Source: Microdochium bolleyi | Lineage: Eukaryota; Ascomycota; Sordariomycetes; Xylariales; Microdochiaceae | Direction: 5' to 3' | Assembly: GCA_001566295.1 (NCBI GenBank) | Contig: KQ964256.1 | Location: forward strand, 124,001-188,000 | DNA length: 64,000 bases | Shown here: positions 22,197 through 32,977 of the stretch, in pieces | Numbering within the stretch: the first letter of the stretch is position 1 | Layout of the letters: every line of letters begins with the position of its first letter | The notes under the pieces: model-generated | Databases searched by the model: none | What the model was told of the DNA's origin: nothing | What the model saw: only the letters and a program-made list of their open reading frames with translations | Made by a program: the position numbers and the translations under genes

Positions 22197-23709
22197 ATGG
22201 CGAAGAACACGGGGCATTCACAGCTCGACGCCAGACTCGCAGCTATCCTCGCAGATCGAGAGGTACGCTCCCAGCGCCGCCGTCTCAGCACCTTCCCACC
22301 TCACAGCGTCGACTTCTCCTCGAACTCATATCTGTCGTTGTCGCTGATTCCGGAGATCCGACATGCCTATCTCGAGCTGCTGAAGTCAGTCCCCGACAAC
22401 ATTCCGTTGTTCGGGTCAGGAGGTTCGCGGCTTCTGGACGGAAACAGCCTCCTGAGCGAGGAGCTCGAGCGACAGGTAGCAGTGTTCCACGGAGCACCGG
22501 CCGGCCTGCTCTTCAACTCGGGCTTCGATGCGAACGCAGGCTTGTTCGCGTGCCTCCCTCAGCCGGGCGATGTGGTGGTGTATGACGAGCTGGCTCATGC
22601 CAGCATGCACGACGGCATGCGAGCGAGTCGCGCTGCGGTCTGCATACCCTTCAAGCACAACTGTGTGTACCCGGAGCAAGTGAAGCGAGGCCAGGATTCA
22701 ACGGCATCGAGAAAAGCAGATGCTCCAAAGAGCCTGAGCGAGACACTGCAACAGCTTCTGAGAAGTGACGGCGAACCTATCTCGGCGGCAATAAGAAGCG
22801 GGGAGCGCAACGTCTTTATCGCAGTCGAGGGCGTGTACAGCATGGACGGAGATGTTGCACCGCTCAAGGACATCGTTGCATGTATCCAACGCCATCTCCA
22901 GCGTGGCAACGGGCACCTGATAGTCGACGAGGCACATTCGACGGGTATCTTTGGGGATCAGGGCCGAGGCCTGGTCTGCGAGCTCGGGCTAGAGGACAAA
23001 GTCTTCCTGCGGCTGCACACTTTCGGGAAAGCAATGGGAAGTGCCGGCGGTGTGTATTCCCTGTTTTCTAGTCACCCATGGACTCGTGCAGAGCTTTGCT
23101 GATCAGATCCGCGTTTCTCCAGCAATCGTGCTCTGCTCGCCCGTGACGCGGGAGTACCTGATCAACTACGCCAGAACACTCGTGTACACGACCGCGATGC
23201 CGACCAGCTGCCTCGCCAGCATCAAAGTCACATACGCATTCCTCTCGAACCCGCAATTCGACAATGTGCGGCAGAAGCTTCGATGGCTGATGCGCTATAC
23301 CCACAACCTCCTGGTCGCCATCTGTGCGCGGCACGCCAACAGCGTCAACGACCAGCCCACACCGTCAAGGCGACCGCTGATCCGTGTGAATCCCACGCCG
23401 CCGAAATCGCCCATCATCCCGCTCCTGACGTCGCAACCCCGCAGCCTGGCCGCCTTCTGCCAGCAGAGGGGCCTGGTCGTCCGTCCGATAGTTGCGCCTA
23501 CGGTGCCCGAGGGGTCCGAGCGGATCCGCATCTGCCTGCACGCGGCCAACACCGAAGAGCAGGTCGATCGGCTAGGGCAGGCGATCGAGGAGTGGGCAGT
23601 CACGACGACGACGACGACGGCGACGTCGGAGGCGGCTGCGGGCGGACATCCGCGGGACATGGCCGTCGTTCCGAGCGCGGCTCAACAGTTGATCAAGCCG
23701 AGCCTGTAG
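22197..23709 (+). CDS. bioF: KAPA synthase, 8-amino-7-oxononanoate synthase (BioF)
   Basis: Exons 22197-23049 and 23123-23709 (73-base intron, GTGTGT to CTCCAG) encode 479 residues. The start is MAKNTGHSQL. The protein is an alpha-oxoamine synthase with VDFSSNSYLSLSL, LFGSGGSRLLDG and VVVYDELAHASMHDG. It also has LIVDEAHSTGIFG (residues about 241-253) and the PLP lysine at about 278 in HTFGKAMGS. Splicing gives GSAGAIVLCSPVTREYLINYA, the family junction. It condenses pimeloyl-thioester with alanine to form KAPA. In Aspergillus the enzyme is peroxisomal through a C-terminal targeting tripeptide. Here the end is IKPSL after a Thr/Ala-rich, low-complexity tail, so the last three residues PSL are a weak or absent PTS1. 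Location is therefore uncertain. It is flanked by bioDA and bioB. Confidence 0.94.
23602..23619 (+). repeat. ACG trinucleotide run in the bioF 3' coding end
   Basis: Six ACG units encode a short polythreonine stretch in the C-terminal extension of KAPA synthase. Length variation here would change the tail without shifting the frame. Confidence 0.75.
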
Positions 23710-24441
23710 TTACACCAAAAGTACCTAGTAAAGTAAATTGCTCACATGCATGTTTCCCGGTCCAGCGGAGGCATGCAGCTCGCAGCTCCCGTTAACCGAG
23801 ATGAGATCGGCAGCCAACGTGCATGACTGACTGTGAGCGAGTTTCTCTCCTGCAGTGATCCTGTCACATCAAGGGACTCCTCAACAGTTTTCAAACCAGG
23901 GGGGGAGGTCCAGGTCCAGGTCCCGCCCCAAGCCGCCGCTACGCGAACAAGCTCGGTTGCTTCCAACGACGTGGGGGGGCCACCACCACGACCCTGATGA
24001 CGCGCGTTGTTGGGTTGTGACTGATTGGAATCATGTAAAAGAGCTGCGGGTGGTGCCGCAACCGGCATGTGACATTGGCCTGCCTGTGCCCTCCACTTCT
24101 TCCAGGGGTGCATGTGGCTCGCCATCTGCACGCTGTTATGCTTGTTTTCCATTACCCGGCTCTCGATTGGCTAACATGGTAAATTTGTGGCCATGGTTAA
24201 GGTTCGAACCCCTGGCGATGGGGACCTGGCCAGACCCCTCCTTATTGTTCGCCGTCGAGGTTGCTTTCACAATGGGATCGGCGCAGGGCATTGATGGTGA
24301 CTCAAGCCGGTGGGGGTTTCTGAGTGGATGTCTTTGTTGTTCGCGAGCGTAATCACAAGCTACTCTGCTGTAGGAAGAGGATCTCAGACGAGCTTCGAAA
24401 GTGAATAGTACACTGCTCGGATAACAACCATATCCTCTGCG
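23710..24441. other. Intergenic region between bioF and bioB
   Basis: A 732-base segment with the bioF 3' flank and bioB promoter. It includes a B-box-like GGTTCGAACC at about 24201 that does not fold as a tRNA. No gene is supported. Confidence 0.5.
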
Positions 24442-25829
24442 ATGACTCCGCAAGCCGTGCCGAGCATGGTGGCAGGCTCCCTCCGGGCAGCAGCAAGGAC
24501 TGTCCCAAGAGTCGGGCCAAATTCTGCAGTCTGCTCGAGGTCGACAGCTCACCAGCTCAGGGCTATTGCTGGTGCTGCCACGACCGCGACTGCTCCAGAA
24601 GCTGCGATCCCACCGATATCACTGTCCAGCCTCCCGCGCACACCGCTCACAACGCCAAAGGCAGCATCCGCCGGGCATGAGGTCCGCAATGGTGACAACA
24701 CCACGCGGCGGGAGGCGTCCACAATCCTCCGGGAGGCTGTTGCCGCCACTGCACCGCGGAACGACTGGTCCAAGCAGGAGGTTGCGGCTATCTACTACCA
24801 CCCTCTACTGGACCTGGCGTTCCAGTCTGTAAGTTAGGACTCTTCTGAATAGTGTTCAAATGCCATTGAGCAACCTCGCCAGCCAAGCGAACAATACTAA
24901 CTGCGACTTCCCCCACACAGGCCATCATCCACCGCCGCTTCCACAACCCGGCCGAGGTCCAGCTCTGCACCCTCATGAACATCAAGACGGGTGGCTGCAC
25001 CGAGGACTGCAGCTACTGCGCGCAGTCGACGCGATACCAGTCCGGGACGGGTCTCGAGGCCAAGAAGGTCGAGTCCGTCGAGTCGGTGCTCGCGGCGGCG
25101 CGAGTCGCGCGGGACAAGGGCAGCACGCGGTTCTGCATGGGCGCCGCGTGGCGAGACATGCGGGGGCGCAAGAACGCGCTCAGGAACATCAAGGCCATGG
25201 TCGAGGGCGTGCGGGCACTCGGGATGGAGTCGTGCGTGACGCTGGGCATGATCGACGGCGAGCAGGCCCGCGAGCTGAAAGACGCTGGGCTGACGGCGTA
25301 TAACCACAACCTCGACACGAGCCGCGAGTTCTACCCATCCATCATCTCGACGCGGGGCTACGACGAGCGGCTGAAGACGCTGGGCCATGTGCGCGACGCC
25401 GGGATCAATGTCTGCTCGGGCGGGATCCTGGGACTGGGGGAGACGGCGGCGGACCGGGTCGGGCTGCTGCACACGGCGGCGACGCTGCCGGCGCACCCGG
25501 AGAGCTTCCCTGTCAACGCGCTGGTCCCCATCAAGGGCACGCCGCTCGGCGACCGGCCGCCGCTGGACTTCACGACGATGCTGCGTACGATCGCGGCGGC
25601 GCGGGTTGTCATGCCGGCGACCATCATCCGCATCGCGGCCGGGCGCAAGACCATGACCGAGGAGCAGCAGGCGCTGTGCTTCATGGCGGGCGCCAACGCC
25701 ATCTTCACGGGCGAGAAGATGCTGACGACGGACTGCAATGGCTGGGATGAGGACAGTGTGCTGTTCGGCCGGTGGGGGCTGGAGCCGATGAAGAGTTTCC
25801 GTGCATCGCAAGCTAGAGAAGAACCATAA
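24442..25829 (+). CDS. bioB: Biotin synthase (BioB), radical SAM enzyme
   Basis: Exons 24442-24828 and 24921-25829 (92-base intron) give 431 residues. The first 50 or so residues are Arg/Ser/Ala-rich with no acidic residues, a typical mitochondrial presequence. The radical SAM [4Fe-4S] motif CTEDCSYC has cysteines at 155, 159 and 162. The second-cluster ligands are all present: Cys201 (RFCMGAAW), Cys234, Cys294 (INVCSGG) and Arg366 (ATIIRIAAGR). Their spacing matches the E. coli enzyme. YNHNLDTSREFY and GNDNTT-type loops of the family are also visible, the former at about residue 256. It inserts sulfur into dethiobiotin to make biotin in the mitochondrial matrix. The enzyme is complete and should be active. 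It is the third pathway gene in a row, which gives a full KAPA-to-biotin route. Confidence 0.96.
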
Positions 25830-26386
25830 GGTGGGTAGGAAGAGTAAGAAAAGCCCGGGCTTCGCTTGTCAAGGCTTCGAAAACGGCCGCCTGTACCAGC
25901 CATCGTACATGCATTTATTACACGCACATTAAATAAAATTACAAAGAAGGCTGTCACGATATATACTGTATGTTCTTTTGAAAACGCAGGGTGCTCTGTG
26001 CGCCAACAACTTGCAAGGACCAGCGATACTCCATTGGCAGACGGCTAATATTCAAGATAACAAGACATCGACGAGGCGTATAGTCCCTGTCCGTAACCGT
26101 TGCCTCAAATATGCGGACAGAGTATTTATTCTGTAGCTGTACGACCGGTAGACACGAGACCTTCAAATATTACATCTTCCACAGCATAAGGCAGCAGGTT
26201 GGGGATGAAAATGTCCTTCTACTGCTGCTCTAGCTCTTTCTTCTCTGGATGATAGGAAGCCGCCCACGCCGTGCTGGCATACCAACGTGAGATGATCGCG
26301 GTCTCGCGTGCCTTGGATCAACAATATTTTGACCTCTCCACCTCCGGACATCACTTGAAACCACCCATGCACTGACCACCGGCTGC
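25830..26386. other. Convergent intergenic region, no gene seen
   Basis: The 3' flanks of bioB and the first dioxygenase. The AT-rich part is probably 3' untranslated sequence. Confidence 0.5.
25932..25937 (+). terminator. Polyadenylation signal AATAAA after bioB
   Basis: A canonical AATAAA lies about 100 bases downstream of the bioB stop codon in an AT-rich 3' flank, a reasonable position for 3'-end formation. Confidence 0.45.
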
Positions 26387-27574
26387 TCAAAAACTCGCTT
26401 TGAGCTCCTGCGCCATGCCGCCCGACAGGACGGTGCGCTGCTTCTGGATCTCGTGCGGCATCTCGTACATCTGGTACTTCTGGAGGTACCAGGACTTTGC
26501 GTCGGAGCCGTCGCCGTTGCTGTCCTCGAACTCGGCCGAGTCGTTGGCGCGCAGGAAGTACGATATCGAGTAGCGGTCCTCGCGCTGCACGCCGCCCTCG
26601 CCCACGGGCAGCACGCGGTGCAGCGCCGACTTGAACCGCCGGCCCGACAGGAACCGCAGCGTGTCGCCGACGTTGACGACGATCCGGCCCTCGCGCGGCT
26701 CCACGTACTCCCACGCGGCCCGGCCCGGCGCGAAGGCCTGCAATCCCCACTGCGGCGCCCACAGGATTGTCAGCGTCCCGATGTCCGTGTGCATGTTCTG
26801 CCCGACCTGCTGCGGGTCGCTGGTGGTGCCTCGGTCTTGTTGTTGCTGCTGTGGGTAGTGCAGCATGTAGAGCGTCGACTTGGAGCGGCAGTCGTCGCGG
26901 TGGTGCGTCTCGAGGCGCTCTCCGCCTCGCAGGCCCAGCCCGTCGGACAGGCAGTCTAGGAGAAGCTTGGAAATGAAGTGGCACGATGCCGTCACATGGT
27001 CGAACAGCGCAAGATGTTCGCGGACGACGGGTGCGAGCGCCCAGCGGCCGGCCAGCTCGTGTTTGCCGATCTGGAGGGGGAGGTTCATGTGGCAGTGTTG
27101 GTCAGCACGGCACGGAACCCTATGGGAAGCGTGTTTCAGAGGCACGGGTTGGCGCATTACCTTGAGAGCTTCGAAGCCGTCTCTGCGGGACTCAATGGCA
27201 CCAGACTGGTTGCCGACTGCCTTGAACCTGTGCCCCAATCACAAGTGTCAGGGGTTCATGTTACCAACCGACCAGAGATGTGACACGCTGCGCTCATACC
27301 CGTGTGCAAGAGAGACCGTAGGGGTCCGCAGCTTGACTTCCTGCGGCAGGGCGAACCACTCCCGGGTGATTTCGTCGACGCTGCAGAGGTCGGCCCAGAA
27401 GTTGGTGGCGCTCGGGTTCTGCAGGTCGATGTAGAAGAAGCCGTCCCGCTCGCAGGCGTGCACAAGCTTAGCTACCTCCTCGGGGTCCTTGTCGAAAAGG
27501 CGGGCAAAGTCTATCGTCAGCAGGTCCGCCTTGGGGACGTCCTTGTACAGCATTGCGGTGGCCTCGGAAGACAT
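26387..27574 (-). CDS. Fe(II)/2-oxoglutarate-dependent dioxygenase, copy 1 (isopenicillin-N-synthase-like fold)
   Basis: Exons 27574-27300, 27227-27161 and 27070-26387 (introns of 72 and 90 bases) encode 341 residues. The N-terminal DIOX_N part contains LVHACERDGFFYIDLQ. The catalytic barrel has HTDIGTLTIL (His208, Asp210), ALHRVLP (His265) and RYSISYF (Arg280 and Ser282, the R-x-S that binds 2-oxoglutarate). All metal and cosubstrate ligands are therefore present and an active oxygenase is expected. Family members hydroxylate, desaturate or cyclise small molecules; ACC oxidase and gibberellin oxidases share the fold. The substrate is unknown. The last residues (ELKASF) show no organelle signal. 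Its paralogue lies immediately upstream on the same strand with identical intron positions. Together with bioB on one side and the PLP enzyme on the other, the context suggests a specialised pathway. Confidence 0.9.
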
Positions 27575-28427
27575 GATGGTGTTGCTGCTGTCTTTTTGGT
27601 GTGCAACGAAAGTGCGTATTCTCCGCTTGGCTTGACGCTGCTCACGAACGGAAATGGATATCTTCAGAACGTGACGAGTCCATGTGTCGTTCTTTATCCC
27701 CAGGTCCAGTGAGGTAGTCCTCTATGCGTTTCTGCGTCCTCGGCATGCCATCCCTAGCACACGATGAGAGACGCGTGTTCGCGGAGATCACCGGGGAGCA
27801 TGATTGTCAGACGCATGTGCAAGGGCGTTTCTCCGACAAGCAGCCGAGTAGTCGGAGAACATCGGCCGCTTGTGGTCCGTAATGCAGCCTTGACAGGCTG
27901 GAGAAAGTCGGCGGATCTCTCGGGACCGGCGTCACAGAACGACCCCGCAGGCATGCATTGCCTGTTGCCCATGTCGGCATTGGGCTCCACGTCTTGTGAC
28001 AGGCGCATGGAATTCTGCATTGAGGGGCGTCAGTTCTGGGATCTGCCCTGACCAAGAGGACACTGCTGTGTGTGGCAACAAATCTGCGTGGCCACACTGA
28101 CCGAGTAATAGAATGTCTCCTGTGGCTGCGCACTGTCTCTCTTTAACATCGGAGGGAGGCTAGAGATGCATGAGAAAATCACTGCTCGGATTGGGAGACT
28201 TCTTTCGTCAGCTGTGTTTCGATGAAGTTGTAGACGCAAGACTAACACGGTCTTTGAGGTGACTCGACAAGCTTTGTTCAATAGAAATGGCACGGTACTC
28301 TAATGTTCAGGGTCGTAGAAAATAAACTCGTTCAAATCAAGATTGCATTTGATCTCGGAGAGCAGCCTTTTTCCAAATCGGAAATTCATCACATTGTTCC
28401 CAGCATCTAACAACTAAGATGTTTCAT
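27575..28427. other. Intergenic region between the two dioxygenase genes
   Basis: Promoter of the first dioxygenase and 3' flank of the second. No gene is supported. Confidence 0.5.
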
Positions 28428-29581
28428 CTAAATGGCCACGCCAAGATCACGTTCCATGCCGCCTGTCGCAATGGAGTTGCTGCGCTGCTCCTCGGTGCTC
28501 TGGTTGAAGCTCGCGTACTTGCTGAGGAACCACTCGCCGGCCGTGATCTGACTGCCGTCCATGCCCGTGAGCACGACGTCGTCGCCGGCGCGGAGGAAGT
28601 AGGCTGTCGAGTAGCGATCCTGCGCCATGCGACCGTCGGCCCCCGGTGGCAGCACGCGGTGCATGGCCGAGCGGAAACGGCGCCCGGAAATGAAGCGCAG
28701 CGTGTCGGCCACGTTGATGATGGCGTGGCCGGGCTTCGCGTCGACGTACTCCCAACGGCCCGTGACAGGCGAGAGCACCTGCAAGCCAGGCTGCTCCGTC
28801 ACGAGCAGAGTGAAAGACCCCACGTCGGTGTGCGCGTTGTGGCCGCGGCCGCTCTGATCACCAGGCAGCGCTGAGGTGGTAGGATGATGGAGGAAGAACA
28901 GGGTGGACTTGGATGGGAGATCATCCGGATGGTACGCTTCATAACGCTCGTTTCCCTGCAGGCCAGTCGCATCAGACAGCCGCGTGAGCAGAGTCATCAG
29001 GACGTAGTGAGCCGAGAGCTGATACTTCTCAAAGATGCTCAGGTTGTTCCGCACGATTTCTGGAAGATGCTCGCGGTTAAGCATGCCTGTCCGGCTGATC
29101 TGCGATTCGTGTCATTCGTATCGCTTCCTTGAAAAGTGGCAAGGGATGTAGAACACCTGAATGTTGGATTGCAACTCACTCGCAGAGCTTCAAAACCGTC
29201 GCGGGTGTTCTCTGTCACGCCCGACTGTACGCCAGGTGGCTTGTAGCTGTTCCAGGGCATATCATAACGAGTCAGCCACTTAGGGTTGCGCCCCGGACAC
29301 AGTACGTGGGGTCCTTGTCCTTACCCATGCGCATCAGAGATGGTCTCCGTGGCCATTTTCTTGTCGAGAGGCTGCTTGAACCACTCCTTCATGAGCGCTC
29401 CGGCATCTTGCAGGGTCGTAAGCATGTCACCCGAATCCCAGCCGCTGAGATCCAGGTAGAAGAAGCCGTCCCTCTCACAAGCTTTTACGAGTGTTGCGAG
29501 AGTCCCCGCCTCGCCCTCGATTACTGACGAGAACTTCAGGGTATGGAGCTGGGCTTCCTCGGCGGCTTGGGGTGTTGCCAT
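28428..29581 (-). CDS. Fe(II)/2-oxoglutarate-dependent dioxygenase, copy 2
   Basis: Exons 29581-29325, 29246-29180 and 29099-28428 (introns of 78 and 80 bases) encode 331 residues. For the second intron I chose the acceptor after GAATCGCAG, not the nearer GGACAG. Only that choice keeps frame and aligns ISRTGMLNREHLPEIVRN with the paralogue. The N-terminal part has LVKACERDGFFYLDLSG. The ligands are His198 and Asp200 (HTDVGSFTLL), His255 (AMHRVLP), and Arg270 with Ser272 (RYSTAYF). The middle exon is 67 bases in both copies and all intron phases agree, so this is a tandem duplication that has since diverged widely. The two enzymes may act at successive steps. The gene diverges from the PLP enzyme gene across about 630 bases. 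Confidence 0.9.
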
Positions 29582-30212
29582 ATTGATGTTCGTGCAGCAG
29601 GAGTGGCTGTGTATAAAGGAGAAGGAGACGTCTTTTCGACAATTCCGATCAGCGTGCTGTCGAGTTGCTATACTTTACAGCCCCAGGGCTATCGCAGTAG
29701 TGAGTTTCACGACTTTTGTACTCGGCAACCCCGAAGCTGTTATTCTGGACCTGGCATTATGGCAATAACTCAAGTGTGCTAGCGCGTCGTGTCACGCCGA
29801 AACCTGTGACTCCTTGGTTCCATCATGCAACAAGACCTCCGCTACTGTTCCCGACTCCGAGGGAAATTCCTGTAGGCCTTGATCAATTCGACAGTGCCAT
29901 TACGACGGAGTTACGACAGGCGAAGTCGTACTCATTTCTGAGAGTCGCAAGAATTCGGACCCGGAAGAGTTCGGTCTTTGATGCCCGGTGGAAGGCTGGC
30001 TCCCACCCTATACAGCAGTCTCGGCATTGCCTTGGCATGAAGCTCGTCACACTCAACAATAATGTGGACTATCTTACCAGGTGCAGCCGCCTTACAGGCT
30101 GAGTCTGCAACCTGGACATAAAGCTTGGGCAGTCTTTTGTGAAGCGCGAAGGTCAACGTCTCTTCGAAGGACTGTCGGACAATTATTCCATTCTCCATCT
30201 GCTTGAGCCATC
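29582..30212. promoter_or_regulatory. Divergent promoter region of the second dioxygenase and the PLP enzyme
   Basis: Start codons of the two genes face away from each other across 631 bases, so both promoters lie here. I found no named motif. The layout allows coordinated expression. Confidence 0.5.
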
Positions 30213-31325
30213 ATGGTCGACCTCCCAGAACGCTTCGCCTCGATTCCCCGCGCGCAGCTACTGTGGCCGCACCCATCCCCGCTGCATCTGATGCAGCATT
30301 TGACCGAGCACATACACGCTACAACCCCGCGCGGCAGCAGCAGCACGCGCTTTTGGGTCAAGCGCGAGGACTGCTCTTCAGGGCTGGGCCTTGGTGGCAA
30401 CAAGATCCGCAAGCTCGAGTACATCGTCCCCGAGGCGCTGCAGCTCGGCGCCACAACTCTTGTCACGACGGGTGGCGTACAAAGCAACCACATGCGGCAG
30501 GTCGTAGCCGTGGGCAATAGCCTTGGGATGGAGACCGTGCTTGTCCCACAGGGACCAGTGCTTCCGACCAATGGTGCCAGCAGACGCCACGGAGGGGAGA
30601 CTGTGAGCGGAGAAGATGACGACGGAAGTAGGACGCCTTTTCACCAGCTGGGCAATGTGCAGGTCAGCCGCATCCTGGGTGCTAAGGTGGTCTCACAGCA
30701 ACCCGGCGCCTCAATGGAGCACGTCGCCGCCAAGATCAAGGCCGGCGGCGGCGTGCCGTACATCATCTCGCCTGGAGCCTCGGCGCATATTTATGGCGGG
30801 CTCGGATTTGCGCGGTGGGCCTTCGAGGTGGTCGAGCAGGAGGCGCAGCTCGCTGTATTTTTCGATACCATCGTCGTGCCCGTGGCGTCAGGTGGCACTG
30901 TCGCAGGCATGATCGCCGGTTTTAAGGCTGCCGACAATGGTCACAGACCACGCAGGATCATCGGCATCGACACGTACGACAAGCCTGCAGGCGAGCTGGA
31001 GGGCAAGGTCCTGGAGATTGCACAGCGGACAGCAGGCATCGTCGGGCTCAGCGCAGACGCGGTCACCGCGGAGGATGTAGTTCTCGACACGAGGTACAAT
31101 ACCGGCACGCACACGGACTGGGATGAGAAAGCAGAAGCCGGTGTACGCGTGCTGGGGAAGACCGAAGGAATCGTGGCGGACCCGATCTACTCGGGCCGCG
31201 CCATGGGGGCGATCCTGGACATGGCGGCAAGAGCCGAGCTTGACGGCAGCAGCAACGTCTTGTTTGTACATACAGGGGGCCAGGCTGCCCTTGGAGCTTT
31301 CCCAAAGGTTGCATCCGTCATGTAG
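30213..31325 (+). CDS. PLP-dependent deaminase/desulfhydrase, ACC deaminase family with D-cysteine desulfhydrase signature
   Basis: A single exon of 370 residues, starting MVDLPERFAS. It is a fold-type II PLP enzyme: WVKREDCSSGLGLGGNKIRK holds Lys64, equivalent to the PLP lysine Lys51 of bacterial ACC deaminase, and GGVQSNHMRQV follows. The phosphate loop is VPVASGGTVAGMIAG. In ACC deaminases two residues 27 positions apart, Glu295 and Leu322 in Pseudomonas, set specificity. Mutating them to Ser and Thr is reported to convert the enzyme to a D-cysteine desulfhydrase. Here the equivalents are Ser327 (DPIYSGRAMG) and Thr354 (FVHTGGQ), exactly 27 apart. I therefore favour D-cysteine (pyruvate, ammonia and sulfide products) over ACC as substrate. 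A polar insertion of about 20 residues near position 120 is unusual. It is adjacent to the dioxygenases. Confidence 0.85.
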   Translation: MVDLPERFASIPRAQLLWPHPSPLHLMQHLTEHIHATTPRGSSSTRFWVKREDCSSGLGLGGNKIRKLEYIVPEALQLGATTLVTTGGVQSNHMRQVVAVGNSLGMETVLVPQGPVLPTNGASRRHGGETVSGEDDDGSRTPFHQLGNVQVSRILGAKVVSQQPGASMEHVAAKIKAGGGVPYIISPGASAHIYGGLGFARWAFEVVEQEAQLAVFFDTIVVPVASGGTVAGMIAGFKAADNGHRPRRIIGIDTYDKPAGELEGKVLEIAQRTAGIVGLSADAVTAEDVVLDTRYNTGTHTDWDEKAEAGVRVLGKTEGIVADPIYSGRAMGAILDMAARAELDGSSNVLFVHTGGQAALGAFPKVASVM

Positions 31326-32977
31326 GTCATCACGCCAAGACGGGGAATGTTTAGGCTCAATCCTGATCCACGCCGATATGATCATGCCTGTCCACCAAAC
31401 TGGCCGCGAGGTCGTGAGTTGCTCGACACTGATACCAGCAATTTGCTGGGGCTGTCACAGAGACAGTCAGCCACCCAGGATGGACCGAGTAGGGGCCATC
31501 ATAGCGCCTGACGGGGCAACAAGTGCCAGGACAGGGCTTGCAGTGTTAGAGGCCAGGAATTCGTGAAGCATCTGATCTATGTCCTGAAGATCGCTGCCCG
31601 GGTGCTTGAAGAGCTTGACCCGCCAAGCGTGGCGGCGTAAGGCCCTACGAGGTGCGGGACAAGCCGCTGCGCGGCCATCCCAACAATATCGTACGCACTA
31701 TCACCTTGCTCGTGGTCGTAGCGAGGCCCAATGAGGTGGTTTCTTTGCAGCCTTCAGATCCGGGGCTGAGGGTCCGGGATTGTACGGGGTGTGCCAGGAT
31801 ACTACGCCGTAGGTTTTACGACGAATGGTGAGTGGATCGTCAATGGCAAGCTGTTCCGCACTATGATTCGATGAAGCCACTAACGCGTAAGTTGCGTGTG
31901 AAATAGACTGAGTGACAAGGAGTCAAATGTGCCGAGAGATGGAACTGTGGATGCCAAGGTTGGCCACGCCACTTTGGGAATGGCCCAACCTGGGGTCAAA
32001 AGTTCCGCGGAGCATGCTTGACAGTAGATCTCGCAGGACGGGCTTGGACGAAATTATGCTGATATTGCGGCTACACGGCAATTGTCCCTCAGTCTAGGAC
32101 TTTGATCACTTGGCCTGCCTTTTTCGTAAATGCAAGAGGCCAGCAGATCGAAGGAGTTGCTGCAGAACTCTTGGCTCCTGGTTCACAGCAGCCGTTTTCT
32201 TCCAGCATGAAGTGAGAGCATGTCTAATAGCCTGAAGGACAAATGGTATGCTAGTCACCCTTAGCGTTATGTATCCTACACATGTGCTTGATCATCAACA
32301 ATAAGATTATGGCGTAGGTACTTACGTGTCTCAACTCGAGACATTATGGTGCAAGTAAGCATTCTCTGCTCAAAGTCATCTACATATGCTGGAGAAAGGC
32401 AAGAACGTAAGCAGTCAAGCTTCTGAGTGCTCGAGGTTTCTTACTCCAGCACGCCTGCTGAGACTCCGTGCGTGTGCATGAATGCCGATCGTGATCTCAG
32501 CTACAAAAAGTCCAAGACATGATAGCCCTGCGGGGCAGATGGGACGGGCCGCAGTTGGAGCGGTTCCAGAAGTCCCTGTCTCGGCTGCACGTGCTAGCTG
32601 CCGCGATACGAGCATCATTCTTGGCCTGCGGGCAAGCCTGGGCAGCGCATCTCTAGGAGACCTTGGTCCGCATCCCGAAAAACGTGTGATCCTGTGAGGT
32701 GACGAGTGTGGCTTTGTTTGGGCCATGCCAAACGAACTTTGGGGGAGGGTTGTACTTCTCTCTATTACCGGTTTCCCCGCATCTAGGCGTCAAGTGTGCT
32801 GTAGGTGTGATGAGGTGCTCGGCAGGCAAGTTCTCGACATGCAGCTGCTAATTTCTCATTGCTGTTCTCTGCAGCATCTCGGGATAGATGCTGCACAGGA
32901 TACTTAAGGCTTGGTGACCTGGCTAATCAAATCCTCCTTCCCGCCGCCTCTGGCGTGTGCTGCCGACCATCGTCCCA
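31326..32977. other. Long intergenic region with possible gene relic
   Basis: About 1.65 kb between the PLP enzyme and the regulator gene. Between 31557 and 31831 two adjacent frames show short coding-like stretches (for example FVKHLIYVLKIAARVLEEL, then in another frame RPYEVRDKPLRGHPNN) broken by a stop and a shift. This may be the remains of an old gene. The rest shows nothing, apart from the regulator promoter at the right end. Confidence 0.3.

Noticed and set aside
24199..24212. B-box-like GGTTCGAACC, possible tRNA gene
   Set aside because: No acceptor or anticodon stem can be formed around it on either strand and the T-stem has mismatches.
26387..29581. ACC oxidase or isopenicillin N synthase identity for the dioxygenases
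   Set aside because: The R-x-S motif indicates 2-oxoglutarate use, and resemblance is at fold level only; the substrate cannot be assigned.
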